A DNA stretch of 64,000 bases from contig NZ_MIKB01000016.1 of NCBI RefSeq assembly GCF_001730365.1, positions 186,001 through 250,000 of the forward strand, read 5' to 3'. The position numbers and the translations under genes were made by a program. The stretch comes from Enterococcus quebecensis (lineage in GTDB: Bacteria > Bacillota > Bacilli > Lactobacillales > Enterococcaceae). Positions 25,850 through 35,392 of this stretch are shown piece after piece; positions within the stretch are counted from its first letter, which is position 1, and every line of letters starts with the position of its first letter. The notes under the pieces were generated by a model that saw only the letters and a program-made list of their open reading frames with translations, was not told where the DNA came from and did not search any database.

Positions 25850-26455
25850 ATGATTGGTATTTATGATTACACCGTGATACTGACCTATGGAAATGCAATT
25901 TTTTCCGTAGTTGGTATGTATTTAGCACTTACTCAACACCTTGTCGAAGCTATCTTTTGTTTGGTTCTTTCTGGTATTTGTGATATGTTTGATGGCTTTG
26001 TTGCAAATCTTAAAGAGCGTACAAAAAGTGAAATGAACTACGGCATTCAGATTGATTCGTTGGCTGATTTGATCAGTTTTGGCGTGTTTCCAACAGTTTT
26101 AGGCTATGCATCTGGATTGACACAAGGAATTTATTTGCCATTATTTGTATTTTATATTTTAGCAGCCTTGATTCGGTTGGCTCACTATAATGTGACTGAG
26201 ATGGAACGGAAAGAACAGTCTAGCAGCTGTCGTGAATATTATGAGGGGCTGCCAGTAACTAGCAGCGCAGCATTGATACCATTGCTATTCTTTATTGCAG
26301 GACGCTTACATATTGAGATTTCTTTGATCTATCCAGCAGCGTTATTGATTATTGGTTTTTTGTTTATTTCAAAAGTAAAAATCAAAAAAGTCGATCCTCG
26401 AAAGTTGATTTTTGGAGCATTTCTGGGAGCTGTTTTGGCTTTTATTATTCGTTAG
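25850..26455 (+). CDS. pssA: CDP-diacylglycerol-serine O-phosphatidyltransferase
   Basis: Membrane enzyme making phosphatidylserine from CDP-DAG and serine. 201 residues with about six membrane helices and the CDP-alcohol phosphotransferase signature CDMFDGFVAN...GIQIDSLAD (44-73); the usual Ala-Arg at the end of the first half is Ala-Asn here. Immediately followed by a phosphatidylserine decarboxylase gene (21-nt gap), which fixes the alcohol as serine. Operon pssA-psd-metallophosphoesterase. Phosphatidylethanolamine synthesis is not typical of enterococci. Confidence 0.87.
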   Translation: MIGIYDYTVILTYGNAIFSVVGMYLALTQHLVEAIFCLVLSGICDMFDGFVANLKERTKSEMNYGIQIDSLADLISFGVFPTVLGYASGLTQGIYLPLFVFYILAALIRLAHYNVTEMERKEQSSSCREYYEGLPVTSSAALIPLLFFIAGRLHIEISLIYPAALLIIGFLFISKVKIKKVDPRKLIFGAFLGAVLAFIIR

Positions 26456-26476
26456 ATTCTTTAAAGGAGTAAGTAC

Positions 26477-27346
26477 ATGGAGAAACGTTTCAAAACGAAA
26501 GCGATCACTGAAAATGATAGTTGGTCATTACATTTTCTATACAAAAATCCTATTGGGCGTCTTTTTTTAAAAGGCATGATTCAGCCACCAGTTACAAAAA
26601 TTGTTGGGGCTTATTTAAATAGCTCATTTTCAAAAGGAATGATTAATAATTTTATTAAAAAGAATGATCTGCAGATGGAAGAATATGAATCCACAATCTA
26701 CAAATCATTCAATCATTTTTTTATGCGAGAGATAAAAAAGGACGTACGCCCATTGCCGCAAGATGAAACATCTTTAGCAGCACCTTGCGATGGGAAAGTT
26801 ACGGTATATCCGATAAATGAACAGAGCTGTTTTAAAGTCAAACGTTCAGAATATGATCTTTCAGAGTTACTTGATAGCACAGAACTTGCTGAACAGTGGC
26901 AAGGTGGCTGTGCTGTCATTTTTCGTTTAACACCAGATGATTATCACCATTATTATTTTATTGATGAAGGAACCATTCTTGAGCATCAAAAAATATCGGG
27001 TATTTTTCATACGGTTCAACCAATAGCCATTCACAATGAACCAGTATTTTCCAGAAATGCACGAGAAGTGACGGTCATTGAAACAAAGAATTTCGGGAAA
27101 ATTGCTCAAATTGAAGTCGGTGCTTTAATGGTTGGCAAAATTAAGAATTTGAAAGATTCAGGGGACTGCAAACGTTTTGAGAAAAAAGGCTGGTTTGAAT
27201 TTGGTGGGTCAACAGTGATTGTATTATTTCAAAAAAATCAAGTGACAATCGATCCTGAAATTTGGAAGAACACAGCGAATAACCAAGAAACAATTGTGAA
27301 ATTTGGACAAGTTGTCGGCGAAGTGCTGGGGGAAAAGCATGAATAA
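26477..27346 (+). CDS. psd: Phosphatidylserine decarboxylase proenzyme
   Basis: Pyruvoyl enzyme converting phosphatidylserine to phosphatidylethanolamine at the membrane. 289 residues, length of the longer (Psd II/Clostridium-like) class. The self-cleavage motif GGST is at 243-246, with Ser245 becoming the pyruvoyl group. The catalytic His region 'LTPDDYHHYY' (151-160) and 'FSRNAREV' (191-198) are present. RBS AAAGGAG. The stop overlaps the next start (ATGAATAA), so the three genes are coupled. Together with pssA it gives a complete two-step PE pathway. Confidence 0.92.
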   Translation: MEKRFKTKAITENDSWSLHFLYKNPIGRLFLKGMIQPPVTKIVGAYLNSSFSKGMINNFIKKNDLQMEEYESTIYKSFNHFFMREIKKDVRPLPQDETSLAAPCDGKVTVYPINEQSCFKVKRSEYDLSELLDSTELAEQWQGGCAVIFRLTPDDYHHYYFIDEGTILEHQKISGIFHTVQPIAIHNEPVFSRNAREVTVIETKNFGKIAQIEVGALMVGKIKNLKDSGDCKRFEKKGWFEFGGSTVIVLFQKNQVTIDPEIWKNTANNQETIVKFGQVVGEVLGEKHE

Positions 27347-28469
27347 ACTAGCATTTTTGATTATTATGGTTTTGTTTCTTTTAGGGAATTTTTATATCGG
27401 TAGAAAATTTCTCTTTATTCTAGGGCGGATTTCAGCTTTTAACTACTCATTTATACTATGGGGTATTATCAGTTTGTTTGCTATCGCATCAATTCTGACG
27501 TTGTTATTATTCGATGTAAATGTAAGTGGTCTTGTGGGTAAAATCGGTACTTATTGGTTATCTTTTTGGTTTGTCTCTTTGGTTATTTTTGGATTAACGG
27601 ACATAATACTCAAGGTTACAAAGAAAATTATGATCCTTCAAACAAAGACAGAACTGGTTATTTGGCTAGGTTCAACTGCGTTGATTATTATTTTATTTTG
27701 CTATGGCTCGTGGCAGGCACAGCAAATCAAAACGATGAATTATCAAGTAACACTGAATAAAGCTGGCAATAGCGGACAGAAAAAAATAAAGGCTGTATTG
27801 ATTAGTGATGTGCATCTGGGCTATGTGAACAATCTAAAGAAACTGAAAAAAATAGTGACGCAAATCAATCAAATGAATCCTGATATTGTTTTTATTTCTG
27901 GTGACTTATTTGATGGCAATTTTAATGCATTGCAGGATCCTGAGGGGATAAAACAACAATTCAGACGACTTTCTTCTACGTATGGAACATATATGTGCTG
28001 GGGGAATCATGATGCGGGTGAGACCTTTGATCAGATGAAAGAATTGGTTGAATCAGGGAATATCACATTATTGGAAGATGAAATGACGGTTGTTGCTGAT
28101 GAGATTTTAGTTGTCGGAAGAAAAGATAGCCGACCGATTGGTTCTCAAGAAGGTAACAGAAAAAGCATTCAGGAGCAGTTCACGAAAGTGGGGAATCAAC
28201 TTCCTAAAATCATTTTAGATCATCAACCATCAAATATAGATGAATATGAGTATGCAAATGAGCTGATTCTTTCTGGACATACACATAAAGGCCAGATTTT
28301 TCCCTTTAATTTAGTAACAAAGGCGTATTTTACAGTGGATTATGGTTATTATCGTAAAGATAAAAATAGTCCGCAAGTTATTGTCTCTTCGGGTGTTTGT
28401 ACGTGGGGACCACCGATGCGTCTGGGAACGCAGAGTGAAATCGTTCAAATAGATATGACAATAGAATAA
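27339..28469 (+). CDS. Membrane metallophosphoesterase (YkuE-like)
   Basis: 376 residues: four N-terminal membrane helices (about 4-22, 35-60, 70-92 and 112-135) then a calcineurin-type phosphoesterase domain with DVHLG, GDLFD, GNHD and GHTHKGQ metal motifs. I start at ATG 27339, which overlaps the psd stop by 8 nt; GGGGGA is the RBS. Homologues include YkuE (UDP-diacylglucosamine hydrolase-like) and TMEM62-like enzymes; substrate unknown. Its place behind pssA-psd suggests a lipid or lipid-linked substrate, but this is only context. Confidence 0.8.
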   Translation: MNKLAFLIIMVLFLLGNFYIGRKFLFILGRISAFNYSFILWGIISLFAIASILTLLLFDVNVSGLVGKIGTYWLSFWFVSLVIFGLTDIILKVTKKIMILQTKTELVIWLGSTALIIILFCYGSWQAQQIKTMNYQVTLNKAGNSGQKKIKAVLISDVHLGYVNNLKKLKKIVTQINQMNPDIVFISGDLFDGNFNALQDPEGIKQQFRRLSSTYGTYMCWGNHDAGETFDQMKELVESGNITLLEDEMTVVADEILVVGRKDSRPIGSQEGNRKSIQEQFTKVGNQLPKIILDHQPSNIDEYEYANELILSGHTHKGQIFPFNLVTKAYFTVDYGYYRKDKNSPQVIVSSGVCTWGPPMRLGTQSEIVQIDMTIE

Positions 28470-28472
28470 ATG

Positions 28473-28525
28473 TGCTAAGAGAGGCTAGAATGAGATGTTT
28501 AACATTGAATTTCTGCCTCTTTATT
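28473..28525 (+). terminator. Probable terminator of the PE operon
   Basis: AAGAGAGGC and GCCTCTTT with AGAA/TTCT inner pairing and a loop of about 20 nt, followed by T-rich sequence. Confidence 0.5.
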
Positions 28526-28575
28526 TTTATATTCTCAAAAAAAATGAAAAACGAACAAATTTTCGTATATTATTA

Positions 28576-28604
28576 CTGACCAAATCTTCATAAAATGATA
28601 TGAT
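28576..28604 (+). promoter_or_regulatory. Promoter of the yhaO-yhaN-yhaM operon
   Basis: CTGACC (28576-28581), 17-bp spacer, TATGAT (28599-28604); RBS GAGGAGG follows 20 nt later. Confidence 0.6.
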
Positions 28605-28639
28605 TAAGTAAGAGAATTAGGACAAAAGAGGAGGATCTA

Positions 28640-29872
28640 ATGAAAGTATTGCATACGGCAGATTTACATCTGGATCGGTCTTTTGAAGGCCTAAAAAACA
28701 TTCCCAAACAAATCGCTGAAAAACTACAGCTAGCTAATCAGAAAGTAGTCACAGCGATTGTTGACATAGCGATAAAAAATCAGGTGGATGTTGTAATTTT
28801 TGCAGGAGATACCTTTCACCAAAGTCGGACATCAATCCGGACGCAAGCCTATTTTATTGAAGAAATGAAACGCTTGGAACAAGCCAAGATTCCTGTAGTC
28901 ATGACATTTGGTAATCATGATTATTATGTAGCAGAGCGGTACTGGTTTGATTTTCCAAAGAATCTATTTCTTTTTCGCAGTGAACAAGTTGAGACACATT
29001 ATTTTATGACGAAGAATCAAGAAAAGGTAGCAGTCTCAGGGTTCAGCTATGAGCATCCATGGATGAATGAGGATAAATTGTCTGATTTTCCTCTGAAAGA
29101 TCCTACAGCAGATCTTCATATCGGTATTTATCATGGGGATACGTCCAACAATGGGACACAAAATTATGCACCGTTTTCATTTAGTGAAATGAAGAGAAAA
29201 GGCTATGATTATTGGGCTTTAGGACATATCCATCAGCCGCAGATAGTGAGTGCGGACCCATTGATTGTATACCCTGGAACTCCGCAAGGACATACAAAAA
29301 AAGAGCGTACTGTTCAAGGTGTAGCCATGGTTTCAGTAGAAGCAGGGCATGCGACAGTCCATTTTGAACCTGTAGCGCAAATTACTTGGCAGGTGGAAAA
29401 GTACTCATTGAGCGAGGCTAAAAGTTTACAGGAAGCGCTCATCATTCTTACAGATTTTCTTTTAAATGATATGAAAGCCCCACAACAAGTTCTTTTAAAA
29501 GAAATCAAATTGATTGATACGGAGCAACTTGGTGAAGAGTTTCAGACCGCTTACGAAAATGGAGAATTACTTCAATACCTTCAAACAACGTTACTACAGC
29601 AAACCAATCATCTGCTATTTTTATTTCAAGTGGAAGTATTAAATAAAGATATCGATAAAAAAGTAATGATTGCAGCAACACCAGAGTTGTTAATACAATT
29701 AGAAAAAAACTACTTACAGCAAGATATCTTCTCAAACACGTTACAAGAACTGGTACAGAATCCGTTATTTTCTTCTGTTGTAAAAGTGAATGAAGAATGG
29801 CGTGAACGTAGTATTGAGCAAGCTGATCAAAAGATCAAGGAAGATTTTGTTATTCAGGAGGGTCAGCCATGA
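28640..29872 (+). CDS. yhaO: SbcD-like DNA repair nuclease subunit YhaO
   Basis: Metallophosphoesterase subunit of an SbcCD/Mre11-Rad50-like pair. 410 residues: DLHLD, GDTFH, GNHDYY, 'YHGDTSNNG' and GHIHQPQ mark the two-metal nuclease site in the first 235 residues, followed by a capping and partner-binding part. Start ATG with GAGGAGG. Overlaps yhaN by 4 nt (ATGA). In B. subtilis YhaO-YhaN-YhaM form the same operon. Confidence 0.92.
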   Translation: MKVLHTADLHLDRSFEGLKNIPKQIAEKLQLANQKVVTAIVDIAIKNQVDVVIFAGDTFHQSRTSIRTQAYFIEEMKRLEQAKIPVVMTFGNHDYYVAERYWFDFPKNLFLFRSEQVETHYFMTKNQEKVAVSGFSYEHPWMNEDKLSDFPLKDPTADLHIGIYHGDTSNNGTQNYAPFSFSEMKRKGYDYWALGHIHQPQIVSADPLIVYPGTPQGHTKKERTVQGVAMVSVEAGHATVHFEPVAQITWQVEKYSLSEAKSLQEALIILTDFLLNDMKAPQQVLLKEIKLIDTEQLGEEFQTAYENGELLQYLQTTLLQQTNHLLFLFQVEVLNKDIDKKVMIAATPELLIQLEKNYLQQDIFSNTLQELVQNPLFSSVVKVNEEWRERSIEQADQKIKEDFVIQEGQP

Positions 29873-32565
29873 AACTCATTGCGATAGAACTTGTTGGATT
29901 TGGCAAATGGCAACAGCATAAAATTGAGTTTCTACCCAAGAATCAATTATTGTTTGGGACAAACGAAGCAGGCAAATCAACGATTTATCAATTCATTCAA
30001 GCAATGCTTTTTGGGTTTCCAGCAAAAGGCAAACGAAAAAAAGACTATCAACCCAAAAATGGTGCAGCGTATGGCGGACGTTTATGGTTTGATCATCCGA
30101 TTTATGGAGAAGTTCAAGTAGAACGTTTCAAAGGACAAAACAAAGGGCAAGCCAAAGTCTATTTTAATGAGCAGATAGGTGATGAAACAACACTTGAAAA
30201 GATGATTTATCCACTGACTAAAGAGTTGTTTCAATCAGTGTTTACCTTTCAACAAGAACAACTGAGCCAACTAGAAAAATTAAGCGAAGAAGAACTGCAA
30301 ACGTCTCTACTTTCGTTAGGTTTGTCAGGAAGTCAACAATTATTACTTAGTAGAGAAGACTATTTTAAGACTGCTCAGACGATTTACAAAGGCAAAGGAA
30401 GCCAACCACCCTTAAATCAGAAACTGAATGCTTATCAAAGCTTACAACAACGTATCAATGAAAAAGAACAACAAGAACGTCCGTTCCAACAATTACTTGC
30501 TGATTTATCTGATACTGAGAGACAAATTACAGAAAAACAGCAAACAATTCAAGAAACAAAGCAACATCTAGCTTTGGTGGAAAAACAAGTAATGAATTTA
30601 CCACTGTATGAAGAGTTACAGACAATCAATCAGTCAAAAGAAAAACCTGTGTTGGGACGAGAAGATCAAGAATCATTGCTTTCGATTTATCAGCAACACC
30701 GTTTTTTGAATGAAGAATTAACACGCTTAAACCAAAGTATCGCAACACAAAGTGAGACAGAGGATCAAAGTGAGGACTACCAATTTTATTTAGAAGAAGA
30801 GGAACACATTCAGCAATTACTTAATCAGCGATATGATATCGATAAATTACTTTCTGAAGTTGACTGGATGACACAATCTTTACAACAGAATCAACAAGAG
30901 ATGCTGCCTTTAGAAAAACAATGGGGATGGAACTCAGTACATCCGCCTCAATTATCTTTTGAAGAACATACTGTTAATGAGATGAGAGAAGAGATGGTTG
31001 GACGGGCAGTAAAATTACAAAATGCTAAAACAGACTTGCACTTGCTAGAAGAAGAGATTGCCACTCGTGAAGAAAATTTGAGTACCTTTGAAACGATGAA
31101 TAAAGAGATGTTTCAAAAAAAACATCAACAAAAAAACAAGTCAATCAATCTACTGTTTTGTGGAATTGCAGGACTCTTTTTACTACTTAGTTTCTTTTTG
31201 CCAGTACCGATTCGATATGTGACATTCGTTCTTAGTGCAGGAAGTCTTGTTGTTGGATTATTGCCTCTTTTCTATCAACCAAAAGATACCTATAAAAATG
31301 AAAAAAGGCAATGGCAGGAAAAGTTGTCTCAGTTAGATTATTTAAATGATCAGTTACTAAAGATAAACACTGAAATACAGAAGTTAAAAGAAGAAGAACA
31401 GGAAATGTCTCGCTTTATTTCTCAAAAAGTTAAAGAGAACCATTTAGGTCGGATGGATCAAGTTGAATTTTGGTTGACTCATCGTACAGATATTACTCGT
31501 TATTTGATTTTAATTAATACAAACCAAGAGCTTGAACATCAATTACGGGAAGATCAAAAGCGTGCAGCAGAATTGGCTGAACAAACAGAGCGTTATACGG
31601 CAAGATTACCAATTGCTGGAACCTCCTTAGGAGAACGAATTCGTGTAATTGGCCGTTTTGCTGATAAGATGGAGAAAGTTCGTTTTGCTCAAGAATATCA
31701 AGCGGATGCATACACACGTCAGACGATTCGAGAAGTTAAAGAAAAGCAGCAACAAGTACTAGATCAAGCACGTCCATTGCTGTATCGTTTTCAAATAGCT
31801 TCTATAAATGAGATTCCAAGTAAACTTCAAGGCTATCAAGAAGCGAATGCAAATCATAAACGAAAACAAGAATTGCAAGGGATGTTGGCAGGATTGTATA
31901 CAGAGTTTAGCGATCCAAAACAGCTGCAAGCAAAACAGTTTGAGTTATCACAAGCAATCAAAGAAATAGAATCCAGTATTCAAGAATTGCAGAAAAAAGA
32001 GCAGAAATTACTGTATCAACGTCAACAGATGTTGGCTGATGGGACACTAGATGAACTTTATCAAGAACAGGCTGTATTGAAAACTGAAATTGAAGAACTT
32101 GCTTTAGAGTGGTCAAGTCATCAATTAGCTGGACAGCTATTGATGGATCTGTTAACAGAACTGTCAGAACAACAATTGCCTAACTTATTAAACAAAGCGA
32201 CAGACTATTTCCAACTCTTAACACAAAAAGCCTATCGATCTATTCAATTGCATGAAGAACAATTAATGATCATTCGTGAAGATCAGCAACGATTTATGCT
32301 TCATGAACTATCCACAGGAACAAGAGATCAAGTAATTATGGCTGTTCGCTTTGCTTTTCTTTATCTACAAGAACAGCGTAGTTTGTGTCCAATTATTATT
32401 GATGATGGCTGGTTGCATTATGACAGTAAAAGAAAAGAACAATTGGCGCAGTTATTTGCCGTTTTTTCTCAACAACAGCAAGTCATTTGTTTTTCTTCTG
32501 ACAATGAAATGGTAAGCTATTATAGAAAGCTAAATCAACCGATTATAGAACTAGAGGGAGCGTAA
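29869..32565 (+). CDS. yhaN: SbcC/Rad50-like coiled-coil ATPase YhaN with membrane segments
   Basis: 898 residues: Walker A GTNEAGKST (30-38), a long Gln/Glu/Leu-rich coiled coil (about 180-420 and 480-770), a hydrophobic hairpin in the middle (about 422-468, two membrane helices including LLFCGIAGLFLLLSFFLP), and at the C-terminus the ABC signature ELSTGTRDQV and Walker B IIIDDGW. The membrane hairpin where Rad50 has its zinc hook is a known feature of the YhaN type and suggests the nuclease complex sits at the membrane. Translationally coupled to yhaO. A very Gln-rich protein. Confidence 0.9.
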   Translation: MKLIAIELVGFGKWQQHKIEFLPKNQLLFGTNEAGKSTIYQFIQAMLFGFPAKGKRKKDYQPKNGAAYGGRLWFDHPIYGEVQVERFKGQNKGQAKVYFNEQIGDETTLEKMIYPLTKELFQSVFTFQQEQLSQLEKLSEEELQTSLLSLGLSGSQQLLLSREDYFKTAQTIYKGKGSQPPLNQKLNAYQSLQQRINEKEQQERPFQQLLADLSDTERQITEKQQTIQETKQHLALVEKQVMNLPLYEELQTINQSKEKPVLGREDQESLLSIYQQHRFLNEELTRLNQSIATQSETEDQSEDYQFYLEEEEHIQQLLNQRYDIDKLLSEVDWMTQSLQQNQQEMLPLEKQWGWNSVHPPQLSFEEHTVNEMREEMVGRAVKLQNAKTDLHLLEEEIATREENLSTFETMNKEMFQKKHQQKNKSINLLFCGIAGLFLLLSFFLPVPIRYVTFVLSAGSLVVGLLPLFYQPKDTYKNEKRQWQEKLSQLDYLNDQLLKINTEIQKLKEEEQEMSRFISQKVKENHLGRMDQVEFWLTHRTDITRYLILINTNQELEHQLREDQKRAAELAEQTERYTARLPIAGTSLGERIRVIGRFADKMEKVRFAQEYQADAYTRQTIREVKEKQQQVLDQARPLLYRFQIASINEIPSKLQGYQEANANHKRKQELQGMLAGLYTEFSDPKQLQAKQFELSQAIKEIESSIQELQKKEQKLLYQRQQMLADGTLDELYQEQAVLKTEIEELALEWSSHQLAGQLLMDLLTELSEQQLPNLLNKATDYFQLLTQKAYRSIQLHEEQLMIIREDQQRFMLHELSTGTRDQVIMAVRFAFLYLQEQRSLCPIIIDDGWLHYDSKRKEQLAQLFAVFSQQQQVICFSSDNEMVSYYRKLNQPIIELEGA

Positions 32566-32567
32566 GT

Positions 32568-33512
32568 ATGAAAAAAATCCGTGAGTTAACTGTAGATGAA
32601 ACGTTTGAATTATACCTTTTGATTAAAAATGCTGATGTACGTATAGCAAAAAACGGCAAAAAATTTATTGCGTTTACTTTCCAAGATACATCAGGCACAA
32701 TTGATGGGAAATACTGGGATGCTTCAGAGGAAGAAATTAGTCGCTTTACAGCAGGCAGCGTAATCCTTTTAAACGGGAAAAGAGAAGTGTATCAAGGGAA
32801 TCCTCAAGTTAAGATTATCCATATGCGTGTTGCACGTTCAGACGAGCCAAGTGAACCTTCTCTCTATATGGAGCGAGCACCATTAAAACGGGAAGATATG
32901 GTTGAAGAGATCAATCAAACGGTTTTTGAAATAACAAATGCCCATTGGCAACGAATCGTTCGTTATTTATTAACACAATACCAGAAAGAATTCTTCGATT
33001 TTCCAGCAGCGAAACGAAACCATCATGCATTTGCCAATGGTTTGGCGTATCATACAGTTTCTATGCTTCGTTTAGGAAAAGCAATCTGCAAAGAGTACAA
33101 TGAATTGAATGCAGCGCTATTATATTCCGGAATTATCTTACACGATTTAGGGAAGGTAAAAGAACTTTCTGGGGCAATGGCTACTGAATATACCTTAGCA
33201 GGGAATTTGATTGGTCATCTGGTGTTGATAGATGAAGAAATCACAAAAGCTTGTATTGCATTGAAGATCGATGAAAATGATGAAGATGTCGTTGTTTTAC
33301 GTCATATGGTTTTAGCTCATCATGGCTTATTAGAATATGGTTCACCTGTTCGACCACGCATCATGGAGGCTGAGGTTTTGCATCAAATTGATAATATTGA
33401 CGCCTCAATACAAATGATGTTAAGCTCAGTTCGCCAAACAGAACCAGGAGAATATACGGATCGAATCTTTGGATTAGATAATCGTAGTTTCTACGTACCA
33501 AAAGATATTTAA
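32568..33512 (+). CDS. yhaM: 3'-5' exoribonuclease YhaM
   Basis: 314 residues. N-terminal OB-fold (about 15-105; FTFQDTSGTIDGKYWD) and C-terminal HD phosphohydrolase domain with YHTVSML, LHDLGKVKEL and HH at 'LAHHGLLEYGSP'. Trims RNA and possibly DNA ends. Stop of yhaN and ATG are 2 nt apart, with GAGGGAG inside the yhaN end. Length equals B. subtilis YhaM (314). Confidence 0.95.
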   Translation: MKKIRELTVDETFELYLLIKNADVRIAKNGKKFIAFTFQDTSGTIDGKYWDASEEEISRFTAGSVILLNGKREVYQGNPQVKIIHMRVARSDEPSEPSLYMERAPLKREDMVEEINQTVFEITNAHWQRIVRYLLTQYQKEFFDFPAAKRNHHAFANGLAYHTVSMLRLGKAICKEYNELNAALLYSGIILHDLGKVKELSGAMATEYTLAGNLIGHLVLIDEEITKACIALKIDENDEDVVVLRHMVLAHHGLLEYGSPVRPRIMEAEVLHQIDNIDASIQMMLSSVRQTEPGEYTDRIFGLDNRSFYVPKDI

Positions 33513-33531
33513 ATGAGCTAGGGGTAAAAAA

Positions 33532-33993
33532 ATGAATCAGTCGGTGAAAGATTTATGGGGACAGTTCAAAAAAGAATGTTTGATTCCACATGATAATTAT
33601 GAAGCATGGTCTTTTGGGAATTCACCAGAAATGGCAGATGAGCTGCTCATGCATGTGCTTAAAGGGGAGAAGACGGGAACGTCTTCTCTTCATATCCTAT
33701 ATGAATTAAGCTCTGAAGAAGAAAAACTGCCTGAAGTAGGAAGTTATAGTGTACTTCTAGACGGAAAAGCTCAAGCTCAGGCCATCATTTGTACAAAAGT
33801 AGTAGACATACTATCTTATTCTCAAATATCGGAAGTACATGGTTATCTTGAAGGAGAAGGGGATCGTACACTAGCGTATTGGCGAAGTGTACACCGTCCT
33901 TTTTTTGAGCAAGAATTGAAGGAATATCAATTAACTTTTACAGAAGATCTGTTGGTTGTGTATGAACTATTTGAACTTGTTTTCCAAAAATAA
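33532..33993 (+). CDS. ASCH domain protein
   Basis: 153 residues with the ASCH fold signature 'KTGTSSL' (N-terminal ring), 'LPEVGSYSVLLDGKAQAQAI' and the C-terminal 'DRTLAYWRSVHRPFFEQEL'. ASCH domains bind RNA or modified nucleosides (EVE/PUA-like fold), and one branch hydrolyses N4-acetylcytidine. No further function can be given. 19 bp behind yhaM, same strand; a terminator follows. Confidence 0.85.
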   Translation: MNQSVKDLWGQFKKECLIPHDNYEAWSFGNSPEMADELLMHVLKGEKTGTSSLHILYELSSEEEKLPEVGSYSVLLDGKAQAQAIICTKVVDILSYSQISEVHGYLEGEGDRTLAYWRSVHRPFFEQELKEYQLTFTEDLLVVYELFELVFQK

Positions 33994-34000
33994 GGCAAAC

Positions 34001-34030
34001 AAAAAAAGAGATGACAGCATCTCTTTTTTT
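34001..34030. terminator. Bidirectional terminator
   Basis: AAAAAAAGAGATG / CATCTCTTTTTTT, a symmetric hairpin with 4-nt loop, shared by the convergent ASCH and prsA genes. Confidence 0.85.
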
Positions 34031-34039
34031 GTTTACACG

Positions 34040-35050
34040 TTATTTAGATGATTCTTCTGTCTTGCTTGAAGAATCTTTAGATTTTTCAGAGTCTTTAGAT
34101 TTAGAATCTTTTTTCTCTTTTTTAGAAGAGTCTTTAGATTTTTCAGAGTCTTTTGTTTGGATTAAATTAGACATCAAACCACTAAAGGCATCGTCTTTCA
34201 TCTTAACATTTGCTTCAGTTAATTCATCAGAAATTACTTTTTGTGTAAATGTTTGATCGCTTAGTTTGTTTGTTTCAGCAATTTTCTTCAACTCTTTTTT
34301 GTAAGGAGCCATGTCGTTGCCTTTTTCTTTGTTTTTAACCATTTTTACAATAAAGTAAGATGATTGGTAACCAGTTGCATCAGTTGCTTGGATTGGTTCA
34401 GAAACTTCACCATCTTTTAATTTGAAAGCTGCTTCTTTTACTTGAGCTGGAACTGTTTCTGTTTGAGAGTCAAATTTCACTTTTCCGCCGTCTTTTTTAG
34501 ACGCTGCATCAGTTGATTTTTCTTTAGCAATTTTAGCAAAGTCGCCACCATCAGTTAATTGTTTTTTGATTTCTTTTGATTCATCTTCAGTAGCAACTTG
34601 GATGATTTGAGCTTCTACTTCTGGATGGAAGGCTTCCCAAGCTGTTTTCAAATCAGCATCAGTAATTTTCACGTGTGCTTCTAGGCCTGCTTGATAAGCT
34701 AAGCCTTGTTTGATTTGTTCTTTGTAGCTTTTTTCAGTAAGACCAGCTTGTTTTAATTGATCATCGAAGTTAGCACCTTGATCTGTAATGCTTTTCTTTG
34801 ATTCATCATATTTAGCTTGAACTTCTTTGTTTGAAACGTCTTTACCATATTTTCCATCAAAAACTTTGTAAACAATCATTTGTTGAACAATTTGTTGGCT
34901 TTGTTGGCTTGATTTCACTTGGTTATAGAAATCATCAACAGAAATTGTGCCACCTTTCATTGTTGCGATGTCTTGTGAACCGCCTGAACAAGCAGCTAAT
35001 GCAAAAACGCTGAATGCGCCTGCTGCGGCTAAGATTAATTTTTTCTTCAT
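34040..35050 (-). CDS. prsA: Foldase lipoprotein PrsA
   Basis: Membrane-anchored peptidyl-prolyl isomerase/chaperone that helps exported proteins fold outside the cell. 336 residues: signal peptide with lipobox LAAC (Cys21), N- and C-terminal chaperone parts, central parvulin domain (about 145-240; IIQVATEDESKEIKKQLTDG). The last 45 residues are a low-complexity Lys/Ser/Asp/Glu tail of tandem 'KDSEKSKDSS' units. Divergent from nothing directly: its promoter lies in 35051-35390, with -10-like TATACC. In an order like Bacillus prsA-yhaH-hit-ecsAB. Confidence 0.93.
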   Translation of the reverse strand: MKKKLILAAAGAFSVFALAACSGGSQDIATMKGGTISVDDFYNQVKSSQQSQQIVQQMIVYKVFDGKYGKDVSNKEVQAKYDESKKSITDQGANFDDQLKQAGLTEKSYKEQIKQGLAYQAGLEAHVKITDADLKTAWEAFHPEVEAQIIQVATEDESKEIKKQLTDGGDFAKIAKEKSTDAASKKDGGKVKFDSQTETVPAQVKEAAFKLKDGEVSEPIQATDATGYQSSYFIVKMVKNKEKGNDMAPYKKELKKIAETNKLSDQTFTQKVISDELTEANVKMKDDAFSGLMSNLIQTKDSEKSKDSSKKEKKDSKSKDSEKSKDSSSKTEESSK

Positions 35051-35317
35051 TTTGTTAGCACTCCTAAGTTTGTTTTATTTTTTATTATGTAGAAATTAAT
35101 TCTCACGGTTATAACTATACCACACTATGTTTCATAAATGAAATACTGAAGTCATAGTTTCAATAAATTTTCGAATTTAGGACACAATTTCATCGATAAA
35201 AATAGCTGATTTCACAAAATTTTTTCTAAAAATAGAAGCTTAAAAGGCTTGGGTTACTTTAGCTAGCGCCAAAAAAAGCAGGAAAAAGACCTTTTTAGTT
35301 AAAAAATTTCTGATTTC

Positions 35318-35383
35318 ATATTAATTATTTATATTTAAATAATTAATATAGGCGGATGAAATTTTTTTAGCTATTTCATCCGC
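35318..35383. repeat. AT-palindrome and adjacent hairpin between ytxH and prsA
   Basis: 35318-35331 and 35336-35349 form a perfect 14-bp inverted repeat of only A and T with a 4-nt loop. Directly beside it GCGGATGAAAT (35352-35362) and ATTTCATCCGC (35373-35383) form a second hairpin, the probable terminator of the ytxH/hit transcript. The rest of 35051-35317 holds the prsA upstream region without another clear element. Confidence 0.6.
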
Positions 35384-35392
35384 AAAGTTTTT

